A stretch of DNA of 64,000 nt from Phyllobacterium sp. T1293 (GTDB taxonomy: Bacteria > Pseudomonadota > Alphaproteobacteria > Rhizobiales > Rhizobiaceae), in NCBI RefSeq assembly GCF_020731415.2, contig NZ_CP088273.1, positions 563,001 to 627,000 of the forward strand, read 5' to 3'. Made by a program: the position numbers and the translations under genes. This document shows, one piece after another, positions 17,250 to 26,458 of the stretch. Numbering within the stretch: the stretch's first letter is position 1; every line of letters starts with the position of its first letter. The notes under the pieces are model-generated. The model had not been told where the DNA came from and made no database searches. It saw only the letters and a list, made by a program, of their open reading frames with translations.

Positions 17250-18964
17250 GTGCTGGCAATGCCCGGTCGCAGCAAAAGATCCCAGCACTCATTGAGCTTG
17301 ACCACAGTTCGGTCATCAAGGGCTTTCTCGTAGACTTTCCAAAGCATCAAACGCGCTGTCGTCACTGGGCAGCTTGGCCGCAACACGCCGTCTGTCGCGC
17401 GCACTGCGGCTTCTTCCTCCGATGTCTGGTCGCCAACGGTGCGAAAGGGATCAGCACCAATCTGTATGTGGCGCGTTGCATCGCGATCGAGAATCCATGG
17501 GAACGGATTGGTGAAATCGAGGTTCATCAAACTGTTCAGATGTACGCCGTTCGTGGCTTCGAACTGCTTGATGGCCTTGACGGCGCGGTCCGCCGAGATG
17601 AGCCAGAACATCTGGTAATCCAGTTCCGAATAAAGCTGCCAGCTTGGAAGCTGCCCCTGTTCCGCCAGTTCGTGATAGGTAGCAGCATTCTTCACATAAT
17701 GCGCCTGCAGGAGATCAACGCGCTCCCATATGTCTTTGCGCGTCGACACTAGCCCCATTGATTTTACGTCCGTGACAGGTGCCGCTACATATGTTGGCGC
17801 AACAGCTGTCATGCGCAGGCTCTCGTGCATCACTTTGGTCAAGGTGGGTATCGCCGTGAAGGCTACGAGTACGTAGACGATGCGGCGATGCCTTGCCGGC
17901 AAGGCCGCCGACTTGACTATCAGTGCCAGCAGGACAGGCCAGAGGAAGATAAACTCCTGACTGCCGGTGTTCTGGGTCTCCAGGAAAATGCCCGCGATCA
18001 GCACAACGCCAATCCATAGAAAGTCCTGATCAAGAACGGTTGCCACTGCCTTGGTGGATGGCTGGCTGGTCAGCTTTTTGAGCGCGGCAGACACATTGCT
18101 GCGATTGATCCAGAAGAGAAACAGGATGAGCGCGGCGGCGGCCAGAATGACATCCAGCTTGGTGGAAAAAACAGTCAGAAAACGCGACAGAAGCACGTCC
18201 TCATTCATGCCCACCAGTTCAATGATGCTGGCGAGATAGGTTGAAACCATGCGGTGGTTGAGTTCAAAAACCAGCAGTGCGGCGATCACCACAACCATGG
18301 CCAGCAATACATGCCGCCATTTCAACCGGCCGCTGAGTATGGCGAACAGGCCAATCAGTCCGCCCGCAAGAAAGCCGGTGATCTTGGTGAAAAACAGCGC
18401 CAGCATCGCCAAGGCAGCGACGATAGCCAGTTTGCGGGTATTGGGCAGGAAGATCAGTGCGCTGGTCAGAACATAGAGCAGCAGCGATGTGTGCCGGTTA
18501 TAGATGCCAAAGCCTGAGATGCCGGGATAGGAATGAAAGCTCTGCGTGTTGGTGGGGCAGATCGCAAAAATCAAAAAGGGAATAATGAGGGCGAAGGCAA
18601 TGCTGCGGCGGCGTTTGTCCACGTCCCAAACAATAACAGCCATGATGGGCGCAGCAACAATAAGGGCGGACCACTGCGCAAGCAGGGTAGGCTGGCCATT
18701 GGGGAAAAGCCTTTGCAGCCAATAGAACTGGTAATAGTCGAGCGCACCGACGGGTGCGAGAAAATCCACTGCCGGGATTTGTCCCATCTTCAGGCGCTGG
18801 GCTGCGTCGAGATATATATAGGTGTCCCAGTACATCGGGCCGATCGGCACCGCCAGTCGTAGACCAAGCAGCAGCGCCAGCACCGCCAGCATCAACAGAA
18901 GCAGCGCCAGCGGGGAGAATATCCCAACTGCCGGTCTGGTCATGTCCTTGGAGATATCTGACAT
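17243..18964 (-). CDS. Polytopic membrane protein, GT-C glycosyltransferase-like
   Basis: 573 residues with about ten hydrophobic segments in the first 370 residues and a soluble C-terminal part of about 200 residues. After the first membrane segment comes an acidic loop (MYWDTYIYLDAAQRLKMG, near residue 43-60), the usual place of the catalytic Asp in GT-C enzymes that use polyprenyl-phosphate sugars. No closer family is recognised. Convergent placement beside a polyprenyl-phosphoryl pentose pathway makes it a good candidate for the enzyme that uses the donor; this is inference. Confidence 0.6.
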   Translation of the reverse strand: MSDISKDMTRPAVGIFSPLALLLLMLAVLALLLGLRLAVPIGPMYWDTYIYLDAAQRLKMGQIPAVDFLAPVGALDYYQFYWLQRLFPNGQPTLLAQWSALIVAAPIMAVIVWDVDKRRRSIAFALIIPFLIFAICPTNTQSFHSYPGISGFGIYNRHTSLLLYVLTSALIFLPNTRKLAIVAALAMLALFFTKITGFLAGGLIGLFAILSGRLKWRHVLLAMVVVIAALLVFELNHRMVSTYLASIIELVGMNEDVLLSRFLTVFSTKLDVILAAAALILFLFWINRSNVSAALKKLTSQPSTKAVATVLDQDFLWIGVVLIAGIFLETQNTGSQEFIFLWPVLLALIVKSAALPARHRRIVYVLVAFTAIPTLTKVMHESLRMTAVAPTYVAAPVTDVKSMGLVSTRKDIWERVDLLQAHYVKNAATYHELAEQGQLPSWQLYSELDYQMFWLISADRAVKAIKQFEATNGVHLNSLMNLDFTNPFPWILDRDATRHIQIGADPFRTVGDQTSEEEAAVRATDGVLRPSCPVTTARLMLWKVYEKALDDRTVVKLNECWDLLLRPGIASTK

Positions 18965-19220
18965 TATTCTTCGTTTCCGGCTGGTCGACGCTTAAAGACC
19001 ATTTCTATAGCGGGAAGTCTCCATATTGCGTTAAATCATTCCCGCAGTTTGATCAGAAATTCACGCAAAATGCTGACAGTTTGCCGCGCGTCGCGCCGTG
19101 TTTTGGCCATGTCGCAAACAGGCCTTAGCAATGGACAGTACGAACGGCATAGTGCAGAAAATTGGTGTGTGTCGCCAGATCACCGCCAAACCACCGATTG
19201 ATATCAGAGGATAGAATGAA
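18965..19220. promoter_or_regulatory. Divergent promoter region with TGTCGCA element
   Basis: 256 bases without a gene. A TGTCGCA lies at 19110-19116 inside GGCCATGTCGCA, about 105 bases before the start of the dimethylglycine-dehydrogenase-like gene. The same 12-mer occurs in front of the GlxA-type regulator. A GAGG ribosome site precedes ATG 19221. Confidence 0.4.
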
Positions 19221-21737
19221 ATGAAGACCCAAGCGCGTGTAGTTGTCATCGGCGGTGGTGTGGTGGGTGTATCAACACTCTATCATCTGGCCAAGAAGGG
19301 CTGGAGCGATGTGGTGCTCATCGAGCGCAAGGAACTGACATCGGGTTCCACATGGCATGCGGCCGGTCTGCTGCCGCTTTTCAACATGAGCTATTCCGTC
19401 GGCCAGATCCACAAATACTCGGTCAAGTTTTATCAGGAACTGCAGGAAGAAACCGGCATGAATGTCGGCTTCACCAATTGCAGCAATATTCGTCTCGCCC
19501 GCACCAAGGATCGCTGGGACGAATATATGTATTATGCCGGTGTTGCTGAAACTATCGGCGTTCCGGTCAAGCTGTTGACGCCAGAACAGGTCAAGGAAAT
19601 CTGGCCGCTGGCCGAAATGGATGGAATTCTCGGTGCTATCCAGCATCCGGAAGATGGCTATATCCAGCCCGCTGACCTGACACAGGCTCTGGCCAAGGGC
19701 GCGCGTGATCGCGGTGCCACGATCTACCGCTACACATCGGTTCTCGGCATTGAACAGCTGCCTTCAGGCGAATGGCTTGTAAAAACAGACAAGGGCGACA
19801 TCACCGCTGAACATGTTGTTTCGGCAACCGGCAACTTTGCCCGCAAAACGGGCAAGATGGTTGGTCTCGATGTACCCGTCATCCCGGTGGAGCACCAGTA
19901 CATCGTCACCGAGCCGCATCCGGCCATTCTTGAGCGCAAGGCCAAGGGCCTGCCGGAAATGGGCGTTCTGCGTGAAAGCGATTCATCCTGGTATATGCGC
20001 GAAGAAAATGGCGGCCTGCTGCTCGGACCTTATGAAAAAGGCGCACCTGTCTGCTATGTCGATGGGCCATCCGATGCCAGCGAGTACGAGCTGTTTCAGG
20101 AAGACCTTGACCGTCTCGAACCCTATATCGAAACGGCGATTGCCCGCGTTCCTGCCTTCGGCGAAGTCGGTATCAAAAAAGTCTATAATGGCGCGATTGC
20201 CTACACACCCGATGGTTCGCCCATCATCGGTCCAGCGCCACGCCTGAAGAATTTCTGGCTCAATGAAGGCCATTCCTTTGGTGTGACGGCCGCTGGCGGT
20301 GCTGGCTGGCAGTTGGCTGAATGGATTGTCGAAGGCGAACCTTCCATTGACATGATGGGCGTTGATCCACGCCGTTTCGGCCCTTACGCAACCGAAGGCT
20401 ACCTGAAGGAAAAGAACGAGGAAGCCTATGCGGAGGTGTTCTCGGTCCACTACCCGGATGAAGAGCGCGGCGCTGCCCGCCCGCTCAAGCGTTCGCCATC
20501 CTATGACCGCCAGAAGGCGCTCGGTGCCGTGTTCGGTACTGTTTATGGCTGGGAACGCGCCAACTGGTTCGCTCCGCAGGGCTATGGTCTCGAGGTTGCA
20601 AAGCTCGACAAGCCGGATGTGCTGATGAACCACAACCATCCAAAGCCGGATGCGGACGGCAAGGTAAAGGAACTCTGGTCCTTCCATCGCTCCAACTATT
20701 TTGAGCATGTGGGCAACGAGATCAAGAACGTCACCAACAATGTCGGCCTTCTCGATATGTCTGCCTTTGCCAAGATTGAAGTGGCTGGTCCCGGTGCGCG
20801 CGAATGGCTCGATTCCATTCTGGCCAACCGCATCCCCAAGAAGCAGGGCCGCATTGCACTCTGCCATCTGCTGACGAAGGACGGCGGCGTCCGCTCCGAG
20901 TTCACGGTTTACGAATGGGCTCCCGGCAAGTTCTATCTCGTCTCCGCCGGTGCCTATGAGAACCACGATCACGACTATCTCTACAAGCTGCTGCCGTCGG
21001 ATGGCTCTGTAACCCTGCGTCCGATTACACAGATGTATGGTGTGCTGGTTCTTGCCGGACCCAAGAGCCGTGAAGTGCTGCAGAAACTCACGCGGGCTGA
21101 TCTGTCCAATGAAGCCTTCCCATGGCTGTCGGGCAAGGAAATCAGCGTGGGCACCGGCACAGCCCATGCCCTGCGCGTCAACTTTGTCGGCGAACTTGGC
21201 TGGGAACTGCATCACCCGATTGAACAGCAGAACACCATCTATGATCTGCTGCTTGAAGCCGGTGCGGAATTCGGCATCAAGCCATTCGGCATCCGCGCCA
21301 TGACGGCAATGGCCGTCGAAAAGTCCTATCGCCTGATCCCACGTGAACTGTCGATCGAATACAATGCCTTCGAAAGCGGTCTCGACCGTTTCGTTCATCC
21401 CAACAAGGGCGATTTCATCGGTCGTGACGCGGTGGTGAAGGCGCGCGAGGACGGGCTGAAGTGGAACTTTGTCACGCTTGAGGTGCATGTACCGGGTGTT
21501 TCCGACATCGATGCACGCGGTAGTGAACCGATCTATGCCAATGGCCAGCTGATTGGCCGTGCTACCCATGGTGGTTACGGCTGGCGTCTGGGCAAGAGCC
21601 TCGCGCTTGCCATGGTCAAGCCTGACTATTCGGCGCTGGGCACACAGCTTGAGATCAAGATTCTCGGCAAGACGCACAAGGCAACGGTCATTCCGGAAGC
21701 GCCTTTTGATACCGAGAACGAGCGTCTGCGCGCATAA
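19221..21737 (+). CDS. Dimethylglycine/sarcosine dehydrogenase family flavoprotein (DAO + GcvT)
   Basis: 838 residues. The N-terminal half is a D-amino-acid-oxidase fold with GGGVVG at residues 11-16 and the STWHAAG segment, whose His46 matches the covalent FAD histidine of dimethylglycine dehydrogenase. The C-terminal half is a GcvT folate-binding aminomethyltransferase domain. Such enzymes oxidatively demethylate dimethylglycine or sarcosine and can trap the methylene group on tetrahydrofolate. A terminator follows. The paralogue at 42332-44908 shares this layout, so substrate preference cannot be fixed from sequence. Confidence 0.88.
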   Translation: MKTQARVVVIGGGVVGVSTLYHLAKKGWSDVVLIERKELTSGSTWHAAGLLPLFNMSYSVGQIHKYSVKFYQELQEETGMNVGFTNCSNIRLARTKDRWDEYMYYAGVAETIGVPVKLLTPEQVKEIWPLAEMDGILGAIQHPEDGYIQPADLTQALAKGARDRGATIYRYTSVLGIEQLPSGEWLVKTDKGDITAEHVVSATGNFARKTGKMVGLDVPVIPVEHQYIVTEPHPAILERKAKGLPEMGVLRESDSSWYMREENGGLLLGPYEKGAPVCYVDGPSDASEYELFQEDLDRLEPYIETAIARVPAFGEVGIKKVYNGAIAYTPDGSPIIGPAPRLKNFWLNEGHSFGVTAAGGAGWQLAEWIVEGEPSIDMMGVDPRRFGPYATEGYLKEKNEEAYAEVFSVHYPDEERGAARPLKRSPSYDRQKALGAVFGTVYGWERANWFAPQGYGLEVAKLDKPDVLMNHNHPKPDADGKVKELWSFHRSNYFEHVGNEIKNVTNNVGLLDMSAFAKIEVAGPGAREWLDSILANRIPKKQGRIALCHLLTKDGGVRSEFTVYEWAPGKFYLVSAGAYENHDHDYLYKLLPSDGSVTLRPITQMYGVLVLAGPKSREVLQKLTRADLSNEAFPWLSGKEISVGTGTAHALRVNFVGELGWELHHPIEQQNTIYDLLLEAGAEFGIKPFGIRAMTAMAVEKSYRLIPRELSIEYNAFESGLDRFVHPNKGDFIGRDAVVKAREDGLKWNFVTLEVHVPGVSDIDARGSEPIYANGQLIGRATHGGYGWRLGKSLALAMVKPDYSALGTQLEIKILGKTHKATVIPEAPFDTENERLRA

Positions 21738-21763
21738 AGCTGCTCTTACGGATCGAAGAATAC

Positions 21764-21795
21764 GAAATGGCGCCCGCAAGGCGCCATTTCTTTTG
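21764..21795 (+). terminator. Intrinsic terminator after the DMGDH-like gene
   Basis: A perfect 11-bp stem, GAAATGGCGCC at 21764-21774 with 21780-21790, loop CGCAA, followed by TTTTG. It lies 26 bases beyond the stop codon. Confidence 0.85.
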
Positions 21796-21867
21796 AGCAA
21801 ACGTTCAATAGAGCGTGAATGCGCCGTATCGGGCTTTGTATTGCGCCTGTTTGCGTTACACTTGCCC

Positions 21868-22719
21868 ATGGCATCGCACAGGAAAACTTTCAGAGGTTTT
21901 CTCTTACTCGCGGCATCACTGGCGAGTTCTACTGCGTGCGCCCAGACCGCCGCTGTTGATGTCGATGTCGAGCTTGTGCTGGCGGTGGATGCGTCCCGCT
22001 CCATGGAACCCTTCGAGCAGAAGATTCAGCGCGATGGCTATATTGCCGCCTTGCGCCACCGTCAGGTTATCGATGCCATTCTTGAAGGCGTTCATGGCCG
22101 CGTGGCAATCACCTATGTCGAGTGGGCGGGGTCATCCATGCAGCGCGTTATCGTGCCATGGACGCTGGTGGATAGCGCTGAATCGGCTGAACGGCTGGCT
22201 GTGGCGCTCGATCAGCCCATTCCTTCCACGCAAAGCCGCACATCGATTTCCGGAGCGATTGATTTTGGCGCGACGCTTTTTGACAATAATGGTTTCCGGT
22301 CCTCGCGCCATGTGATCGATGTTTCCGGCGATGGTGCCAATAATCATGGCAGGCCAGTCATCGAAGCGCGTGCGGAAGCCATTGCCAAAGGTGTGACCAT
22401 CAATGGTCTGCCATTGATGACACAGAGCGATTTCTATTCGGATTGGGCTGTTTCCGATCTCGATATCTATTACGGCAACTGTGTCATTGGCGGTCGCGGC
22501 GCCTTCATGGTTCCCGTCAATTCATGGGAACAGTTTCCCGAAGCCGTGCGCCGCAAGCTTGTGCAGGAACTCGCGGATAAGCCGGATGGCGTCAACCATG
22601 CGGAATGGTCGCCAGAGGAAAAACTGCCGGTTATTTTTGTGCAGGCCAAGAAAGACTATGACTGCCTGTCCGGTGAAAAAGTCTGGCAGCGGCGCATGCA
22701 GGATTGGGAATCGCGATAG
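21868..22719 (+). CDS. DUF1194 von Willebrand-type secreted protein
   Basis: 283 residues. The N-terminal about 27 residues form a signal peptide (LLLAASLASSTACAQ), then a domain starting VELVLAVDASRSM with the MIDAS-like DxSxS signature of a von Willebrand factor A fold, as seen in DUF1194 proteins of rhizobia. The frame is open well upstream (to 21553) but that would overlap the preceding gene and its terminator, so ATG 21868 is used. Function unknown; likely periplasmic, metal-dependent binding. Confidence 0.8.
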   Translation: MASHRKTFRGFLLLAASLASSTACAQTAAVDVDVELVLAVDASRSMEPFEQKIQRDGYIAALRHRQVIDAILEGVHGRVAITYVEWAGSSMQRVIVPWTLVDSAESAERLAVALDQPIPSTQSRTSISGAIDFGATLFDNNGFRSSRHVIDVSGDGANNHGRPVIEARAEAIAKGVTINGLPLMTQSDFYSDWAVSDLDIYYGNCVIGGRGAFMVPVNSWEQFPEAVRRKLVQELADKPDGVNHAEWSPEEKLPVIFVQAKKDYDCLSGEKVWQRRMQDWESR

Positions 22720-22731
22720 ATTTGCTTCAAG

Positions 22732-22946
22732 GATGGTTCGTGGTTCGACGTAACAACCATGAGGGGCTTGGGTGGATGAAACGCTAATAGCAAACCCACC
22801 CCACCGTCATCCTCGGGTCAAGCCCGAGGATGACGGTGGGGTGGGTTGTTAGGAGCCAAATTCTGCACCCCTTACGCCGCAATCTTGACGATCAGCGTTG
22901 CATCCTCACTCTCCCTCATGGTTGTTATGTCGAACCACGAACCACG
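22732..22946. repeat. Dispersed intergenic inverted-repeat element, copy 2, with inner palindrome
   Basis: Arms at 22739-22767 and 22910-22946 are of the GTCGAACCACGA / CATAACAACC type (left arm has a small change, GACGTAACAACC). Inside, 22793-22847 is a perfect 25-bp stem with a 5-base loop, built around CCTCGGGTCAAGCCCGAGG. The core motif CAGCGTTGCATCC precedes the right arm. It lies between convergent genes. Confidence 0.88.
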
Positions 22947-22968
22947 CTCATGCAGAGGAAGGTGATAA

Positions 22969-23967
22969 CTATGCCGCCATCAACTGCTTGCGGTCAGCGC
23001 GTTCCTGCTGCGGTGAGCGGCCATAAAGCTCGCGGTAGCATTTGGAAAAATGCGATGCGGAGACAAAGCCGCAGGCAACCGCTACTTCAACAATAGGCAT
23101 GGATGACTGGATGAGGAGATGGCGGGCGCGGTCGAGCCTGATTTCCAGATAATAGCGCGCGGGTGAGCGGCCCATCTCCTGCCGGAACAGCCGTTCGATC
23201 TGGCGGCGCGACAGGCCGACATGATCGGCAATCTCGATGAGCGATAGCGGCTCGGACAGACGTGCCTCCATCAGTTCGATGATGGTAAGAACTTTTGAGT
23301 TCTGCACGCCGAGACGTGCGCGTAATGGCAACCGCTGACGATCATGCGGGCTGCGCACACGGTCTGTCAGTGCCTGTTCGCAGACACGGTTGACGATGTT
23401 GTCGCCGAAATCATCGCCGATGAGCTTCAACATCATGTCGAGCGCAGCGGTGCCGCCGGCGCAGGTGTAGATATTGCCGTCGACTTCAAACAGGTCCGCA
23501 TAGACGTCGGCTTTCGGAAACGCTTCGGCAAAGCCGGGAAGGTTTTCCCAATGGATTGCGCAGCGCTTGCCCGAAAGCAGGCCAGCAGCCGCCAATATAT
23601 GTGCGCCAGTGCAAAGACCACCGACGGCGACGCCGCGGTTGAATTCTTCACGCAGCCAGGCATAGACGGATTTGTTCTGGAATTTTTCGACATGCACGCC
23701 GGAGCAGACAAAAACCATGGATGGACGGTCTTCGCCGGTCAGAAAGCGGCGCTCATCTTCAAGCGAAGAGTTCGCGGCGCATTCAACGCCATTGGAGGCT
23801 GTGACGGGTTTGCCATCGACCGAAGCCAGACGCCAGCGATAGGCCTCGTATCCGAGCATGCGATTGGCAATGCGGAGCGGTTCGATAGCGGTCGCAAAGG
23901 CGATCATCGAAAAGTTCGGCACGAGGAAAAAAACAAAAGACCGCTTGTTCAGGTCCGTCTGGTTCAT
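22969..23967 (-). CDS. GlxA/GbdR-type AraC-family transcriptional regulator
   Basis: 332 residues with an N-terminal DJ-1/PfpI-like domain (about 8-190, with GGLCTGAHILAAAGLL holding the elbow Cys) and a C-terminal AraC double helix-turn-helix (about 225-325, IADHVGLSRRQIERLF and VACGFVSASHFSKCYRELYG). This is the architecture of GbdR, CdhR and related regulators that sense betaine, dimethylglycine, carnitine or arginine. Given the betaine and methyl-transfer genes around it, it is the best candidate for local control of the pathway. TGTCGCA elements lie 36 and 137 bases upstream of its start, compatible with autoregulation. Confidence 0.88.
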   Translation of the reverse strand: MNQTDLNKRSFVFFLVPNFSMIAFATAIEPLRIANRMLGYEAYRWRLASVDGKPVTASNGVECAANSSLEDERRFLTGEDRPSMVFVCSGVHVEKFQNKSVYAWLREEFNRGVAVGGLCTGAHILAAAGLLSGKRCAIHWENLPGFAEAFPKADVYADLFEVDGNIYTCAGGTAALDMMLKLIGDDFGDNIVNRVCEQALTDRVRSPHDRQRLPLRARLGVQNSKVLTIIELMEARLSEPLSLIEIADHVGLSRRQIERLFRQEMGRSPARYYLEIRLDRARHLLIQSSMPIVEVAVACGFVSASHFSKCYRELYGRSPQQERADRKQLMAA

Positions 23968-24134
23968 GATGATTCTATGTTCCCGTTATTACTACGAGGC
24001 CATGTCGCACCTGAAGTAGGTTCTTCAAATTACGGGCGTGGTCTCTGGAGCTTTTTTTCAGATAGAACCATAGAATTATTCTAAAGGGAAGTGAGCCACC
24101 CTGTGTCGCAAAAGCGCAGGTAAAGCGCAAAATA
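23968..24134. promoter_or_regulatory. Upstream region of the GlxA-type regulator with two TGTCGCA elements
   Basis: TGTCGCA occurs at 24003-24009 (in GGCCATGTCGCA) and 24104-24110. The first sits close to where the minus-strand regulator promoter should be. There is no gene in the interval. Confidence 0.4.
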
Positions 24135-24166
24135 AAGGGAGCGGACGTGAACAGGTCCGCTCCCTT
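24135..24166 (-). terminator. Intrinsic terminator of the DUF1127 gene
   Basis: A perfect 12-bp stem (AAGGGAGCGGAC at 24135-24146 with 24155-24166), followed on the minus strand by TTATTTTG. It lies 20 bases after the stop of the small minus-strand gene. Confidence 0.8.
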
Positions 24167-24185
24167 GTTGAGGTGTTCTCATGAT

Positions 24186-24440
24186 TTATTGGCGCGTGCG
24201 ATTAAGCTGATTGCATTCAGCAATCTGGCGCTCATACAGATCCGGCCAGCCAATATCCGAGCGGATATTATCTGGAAGACTATCCAGAGCTGCTTCTGTC
24301 ACGCGCCGCCGACGGCCCCGGACAATCGCATCGCGCGAAACTATTGCTATGGATGCAACGCTTTCTGCGGTGCGTGTAACGGCAGTGAAGAGACGTTCAC
24401 TCAGGCTTGTCTGGTGTGGAAGTTCATTGCAGACACTCAT
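24186..24440 (-). CDS. DUF1127 domain small protein
   Basis: 84 residues from ATG 24440, which has a clear AAGGAG ribosome site; the frame is open to 24530 but without a comparable site. The C-terminal part RRRRVTEAALDSLPDNIRSDIGWPDLY matches the DUF1127 signature (arginine-rich helix, then L..L.D..L.DIG). Alphaproteobacterial DUF1127 proteins have been linked to RNA turnover and phosphate or C1 adaptation. It is divergent from the LysR gene. Confidence 0.75.
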   Translation of the reverse strand: MSVCNELPHQTSLSERLFTAVTRTAESVASIAIVSRDAIVRGRRRRVTEAALDSLPDNIRSDIGWPDLYERQIAECNQLNRTRQ

Positions 24441-24582
24441 TTTGCTGCTCCTTGTGGTTAAGCGGCTCAATTTTCTGTAGCCACCTTGTTGTGTGATATT
24501 GACTATCTGCCCAAGTTGATGTTCAATCAAACGAAATTACGGAACAGTATGTTTCAGAAAAATTGATGAAGGAGACGCCGCA

Positions 24583-25485
24583 ATGTCAGCACCGATGCAG
24601 CATCCCATACCGATCCTCGATCTTGATGTGTTGCGCACCTTTGCCATGATTGCCGAGACGGGTAGCTTTTCCAGCGCCGCCAATGCGGTTTTCCGCACGC
24701 CATCGGCTGTGTCCATGCAGATCAAGAAGCTTGAAGAGACGCTTGGTCATATCCTGCTTGAACGTGATGCACGTTCGGTCAAACTGACGCCGAGCGGCGA
24801 GTTGCTGCTTGGATATGCGCGCCGCATGCTGGCGCTCAATCGCGAAACCGTGGCGAAATTCATCACACCGACGGTTTCCGGTGTTGTCCGGCTCGGTGCG
24901 CCTGATGATATCGGGGAAAAGGTGCTGCCGTTCGTTTTGAAGCGCTTTGCCGAGTCACACCCGGATGTCACCGTTGATGTGGTCATCGACCAGAGCAACA
25001 GCCTGCGCAAGCGGCTGGATGAGCAGCGGCTTGATGTAACCCTTGTCAATGTCAATGAAACCTTGGCCAAGCTTGATGAGGTCGAAGTCCTCATGACCGA
25101 GGAAATCATCTGGGCCGGGGCGAAATGCGGAACCGCGCATGAGCGCAATCCTTTGCCGCTTTCCATGTGGGAAGAGGGCTGTATCTGGCGCGCCAATGCC
25201 ATCAGCGCACTTGAAAGCGCGGGCAGGGACTATCGCGTTGCCTATATGAGCGCCCATACGATGGGCCAGCGCGCCGCTATCGTGGCTGACCTTGCCGTTG
25301 CTCCGTTCTCAAAGTTTCTGCTTGAGGACAATATGGTTGCACTTGGCCCGGAAACTGGTCTGCCGCCGCTCGGTGAGTCCAAGCTTGGCATGCTGGTTGC
25401 AAAAAATGCCGGCGCGCATGTCAAAGCTGTTGCCCAGCATCTACGGGTGTATTTCGAGGGCTATGAGCGGACGGGCAAGCTTTAA
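24583..25485 (+). CDS. LysR-family transcriptional regulator
   Basis: 300 residues with the N-terminal winged helix-turn-helix (about 14-72: LRTFAMIAETGSFSSAANAV, then SAVSMQIKKLEETLG) and a periplasmic-binding-protein-like effector domain. GAAGGAG is well placed for ATG 24583. The target is unknown; the divergent DUF1127 gene is the closest candidate. Confidence 0.9.
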   Translation: MSAPMQHPIPILDLDVLRTFAMIAETGSFSSAANAVFRTPSAVSMQIKKLEETLGHILLERDARSVKLTPSGELLLGYARRMLALNRETVAKFITPTVSGVVRLGAPDDIGEKVLPFVLKRFAESHPDVTVDVVIDQSNSLRKRLDEQRLDVTLVNVNETLAKLDEVEVLMTEEIIWAGAKCGTAHERNPLPLSMWEEGCIWRANAISALESAGRDYRVAYMSAHTMGQRAAIVADLAVAPFSKFLLEDNMVALGPETGLPPLGESKLGMLVAKNAGAHVKAVAQHLRVYFEGYERTGKL

Positions 25486-25537
25486 GGGGCAATTGGAGCG
25501 GTAACACCGCCTCTAAACGCTGCATCGATATATATTG

Positions 25538-25692
25538 CGTGGTTCGACAGGCTCACCATGAGGGAGATGGGTGGGTTGCAGGGAGCCTTATTCTGCAACG
25601 GTGGCGATTATCGCTGCACCCGCCGCTCACGCTCTGCGATTAGCGTTGCATCCACACTCCCCCTCATGGTGAGCCTGTCGAACCACGAACCA
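25538..25692. repeat. Dispersed intergenic inverted-repeat element, copy 3
   Basis: Arms at 25538-25567 and 25657-25688 (TTCGACAGGCTCACCATGAG type) with the core GATTAGCGTTGCATCCACAC before the right arm. It lies between the convergent lysR and cutC genes. Confidence 0.87.
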
Positions 25693-25732
25693 TCCGCAAT
25701 GCCACCCACGCACAAACAGCAACGCCACACCT

Positions 25733-26458
25733 CTACCGAGTTTGACAATAAGCCTTCAACGCCCTGACCAATTCAACGCTGGTGCGCTTTTGCGTAGCGG
25801 TTTCAAAACCGAGCCGCTGGGCTGCAGCGCTGACTGGTTCTGCCAGCACCGCGCAGGAAGAGTGGATTTCCCGGAAGGGAATACGGTCAAGCAACGCACC
25901 GGCATTGCTGATATTGACGCCGGAGCCGGGCATGATCCTGATCCGCCCGGCGGCAAGCGCAAAGGTCTCTGCCAGATTGTCGATGCCTTCAGCTGATGTC
26001 GGCATCCGGCCTGACGTCAGGATACGCTCAAAACCCAGACCCACAGCCGTTTCAACCGCTTCACCAAGATCAGGCACAAGATCGAAGGCCCGGTGCAGCG
26101 TCACGCCAAGCCCGTCGCAGTTGCGCATCAGGCGTTCAAGCGTGGCATGATCGAGACTGCCATTGGCATGGTTCGCACCAAAGACGACACCCGCCAGACC
26201 GGCGCTGCGGATCATGTCGATTTCCCGCAGCATCGCGTCGATATCAGCCTCGCCGAAGACGAAATTACCGGGTCGCGGGCGGATCATGGCATAGATCGGA
26301 ATAGGGGACGCTATGGCCTGACCGATCAGGCCGGGTGTTGGTGTCAGGCCGCCGAGTTCCAGCGCCGAACAAAGCTCGACCCGGTCAGCGCCGCCTGTGA
26401 TGGCAGCGGCAAGGCCGCTCGAATCATCAACGCAGACTTCCAGAAGAATGCCGCTCAT
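25733..26458 (-). CDS. cutC: CutC family protein
   Basis: 241 residues with a TIM-barrel pattern typical of CutC: LEVCVDDSSGL at the N-terminus, GADRVELCSAL, IRPRPGNFVF and ILTSGR. The family was named for copper homeostasis, but its biochemical role is unsettled. It overlaps the ROK kinase stop by 4 bases (ATGA), so the two are co-translated. Confidence 0.9.
   Translation of the reverse strand: MSGILLEVCVDDSSGLAAAITGGADRVELCSALELGGLTPTPGLIGQAIASPIPIYAMIRPRPGNFVFGEADIDAMLREIDMIRSAGLAGVVFGANHANGSLDHATLERLMRNCDGLGVTLHRAFDLVPDLGEAVETAVGLGFERILTSGRMPTSAEGIDNLAETFALAAGRIRIMPGSGVNISNAGALLDRIPFREIHSSCAVLAEPVSAAAQRLGFETATQKRTSVELVRALKAYCQTR

Noticed and set aside
21553..21867. Long N-terminal extension of the DUF1194 protein
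   Set aside because: It would run through the end of the preceding gene and its terminator. The ATG at 21868 starts a proper signal peptide.
19983..22004. 673-codon minus-strand frame opposite the DMGDH-like gene
   Set aside because: It lies opposite a gene with clear motifs and a conserved length. Long antisense frames are common in GC-rich coding DNA.
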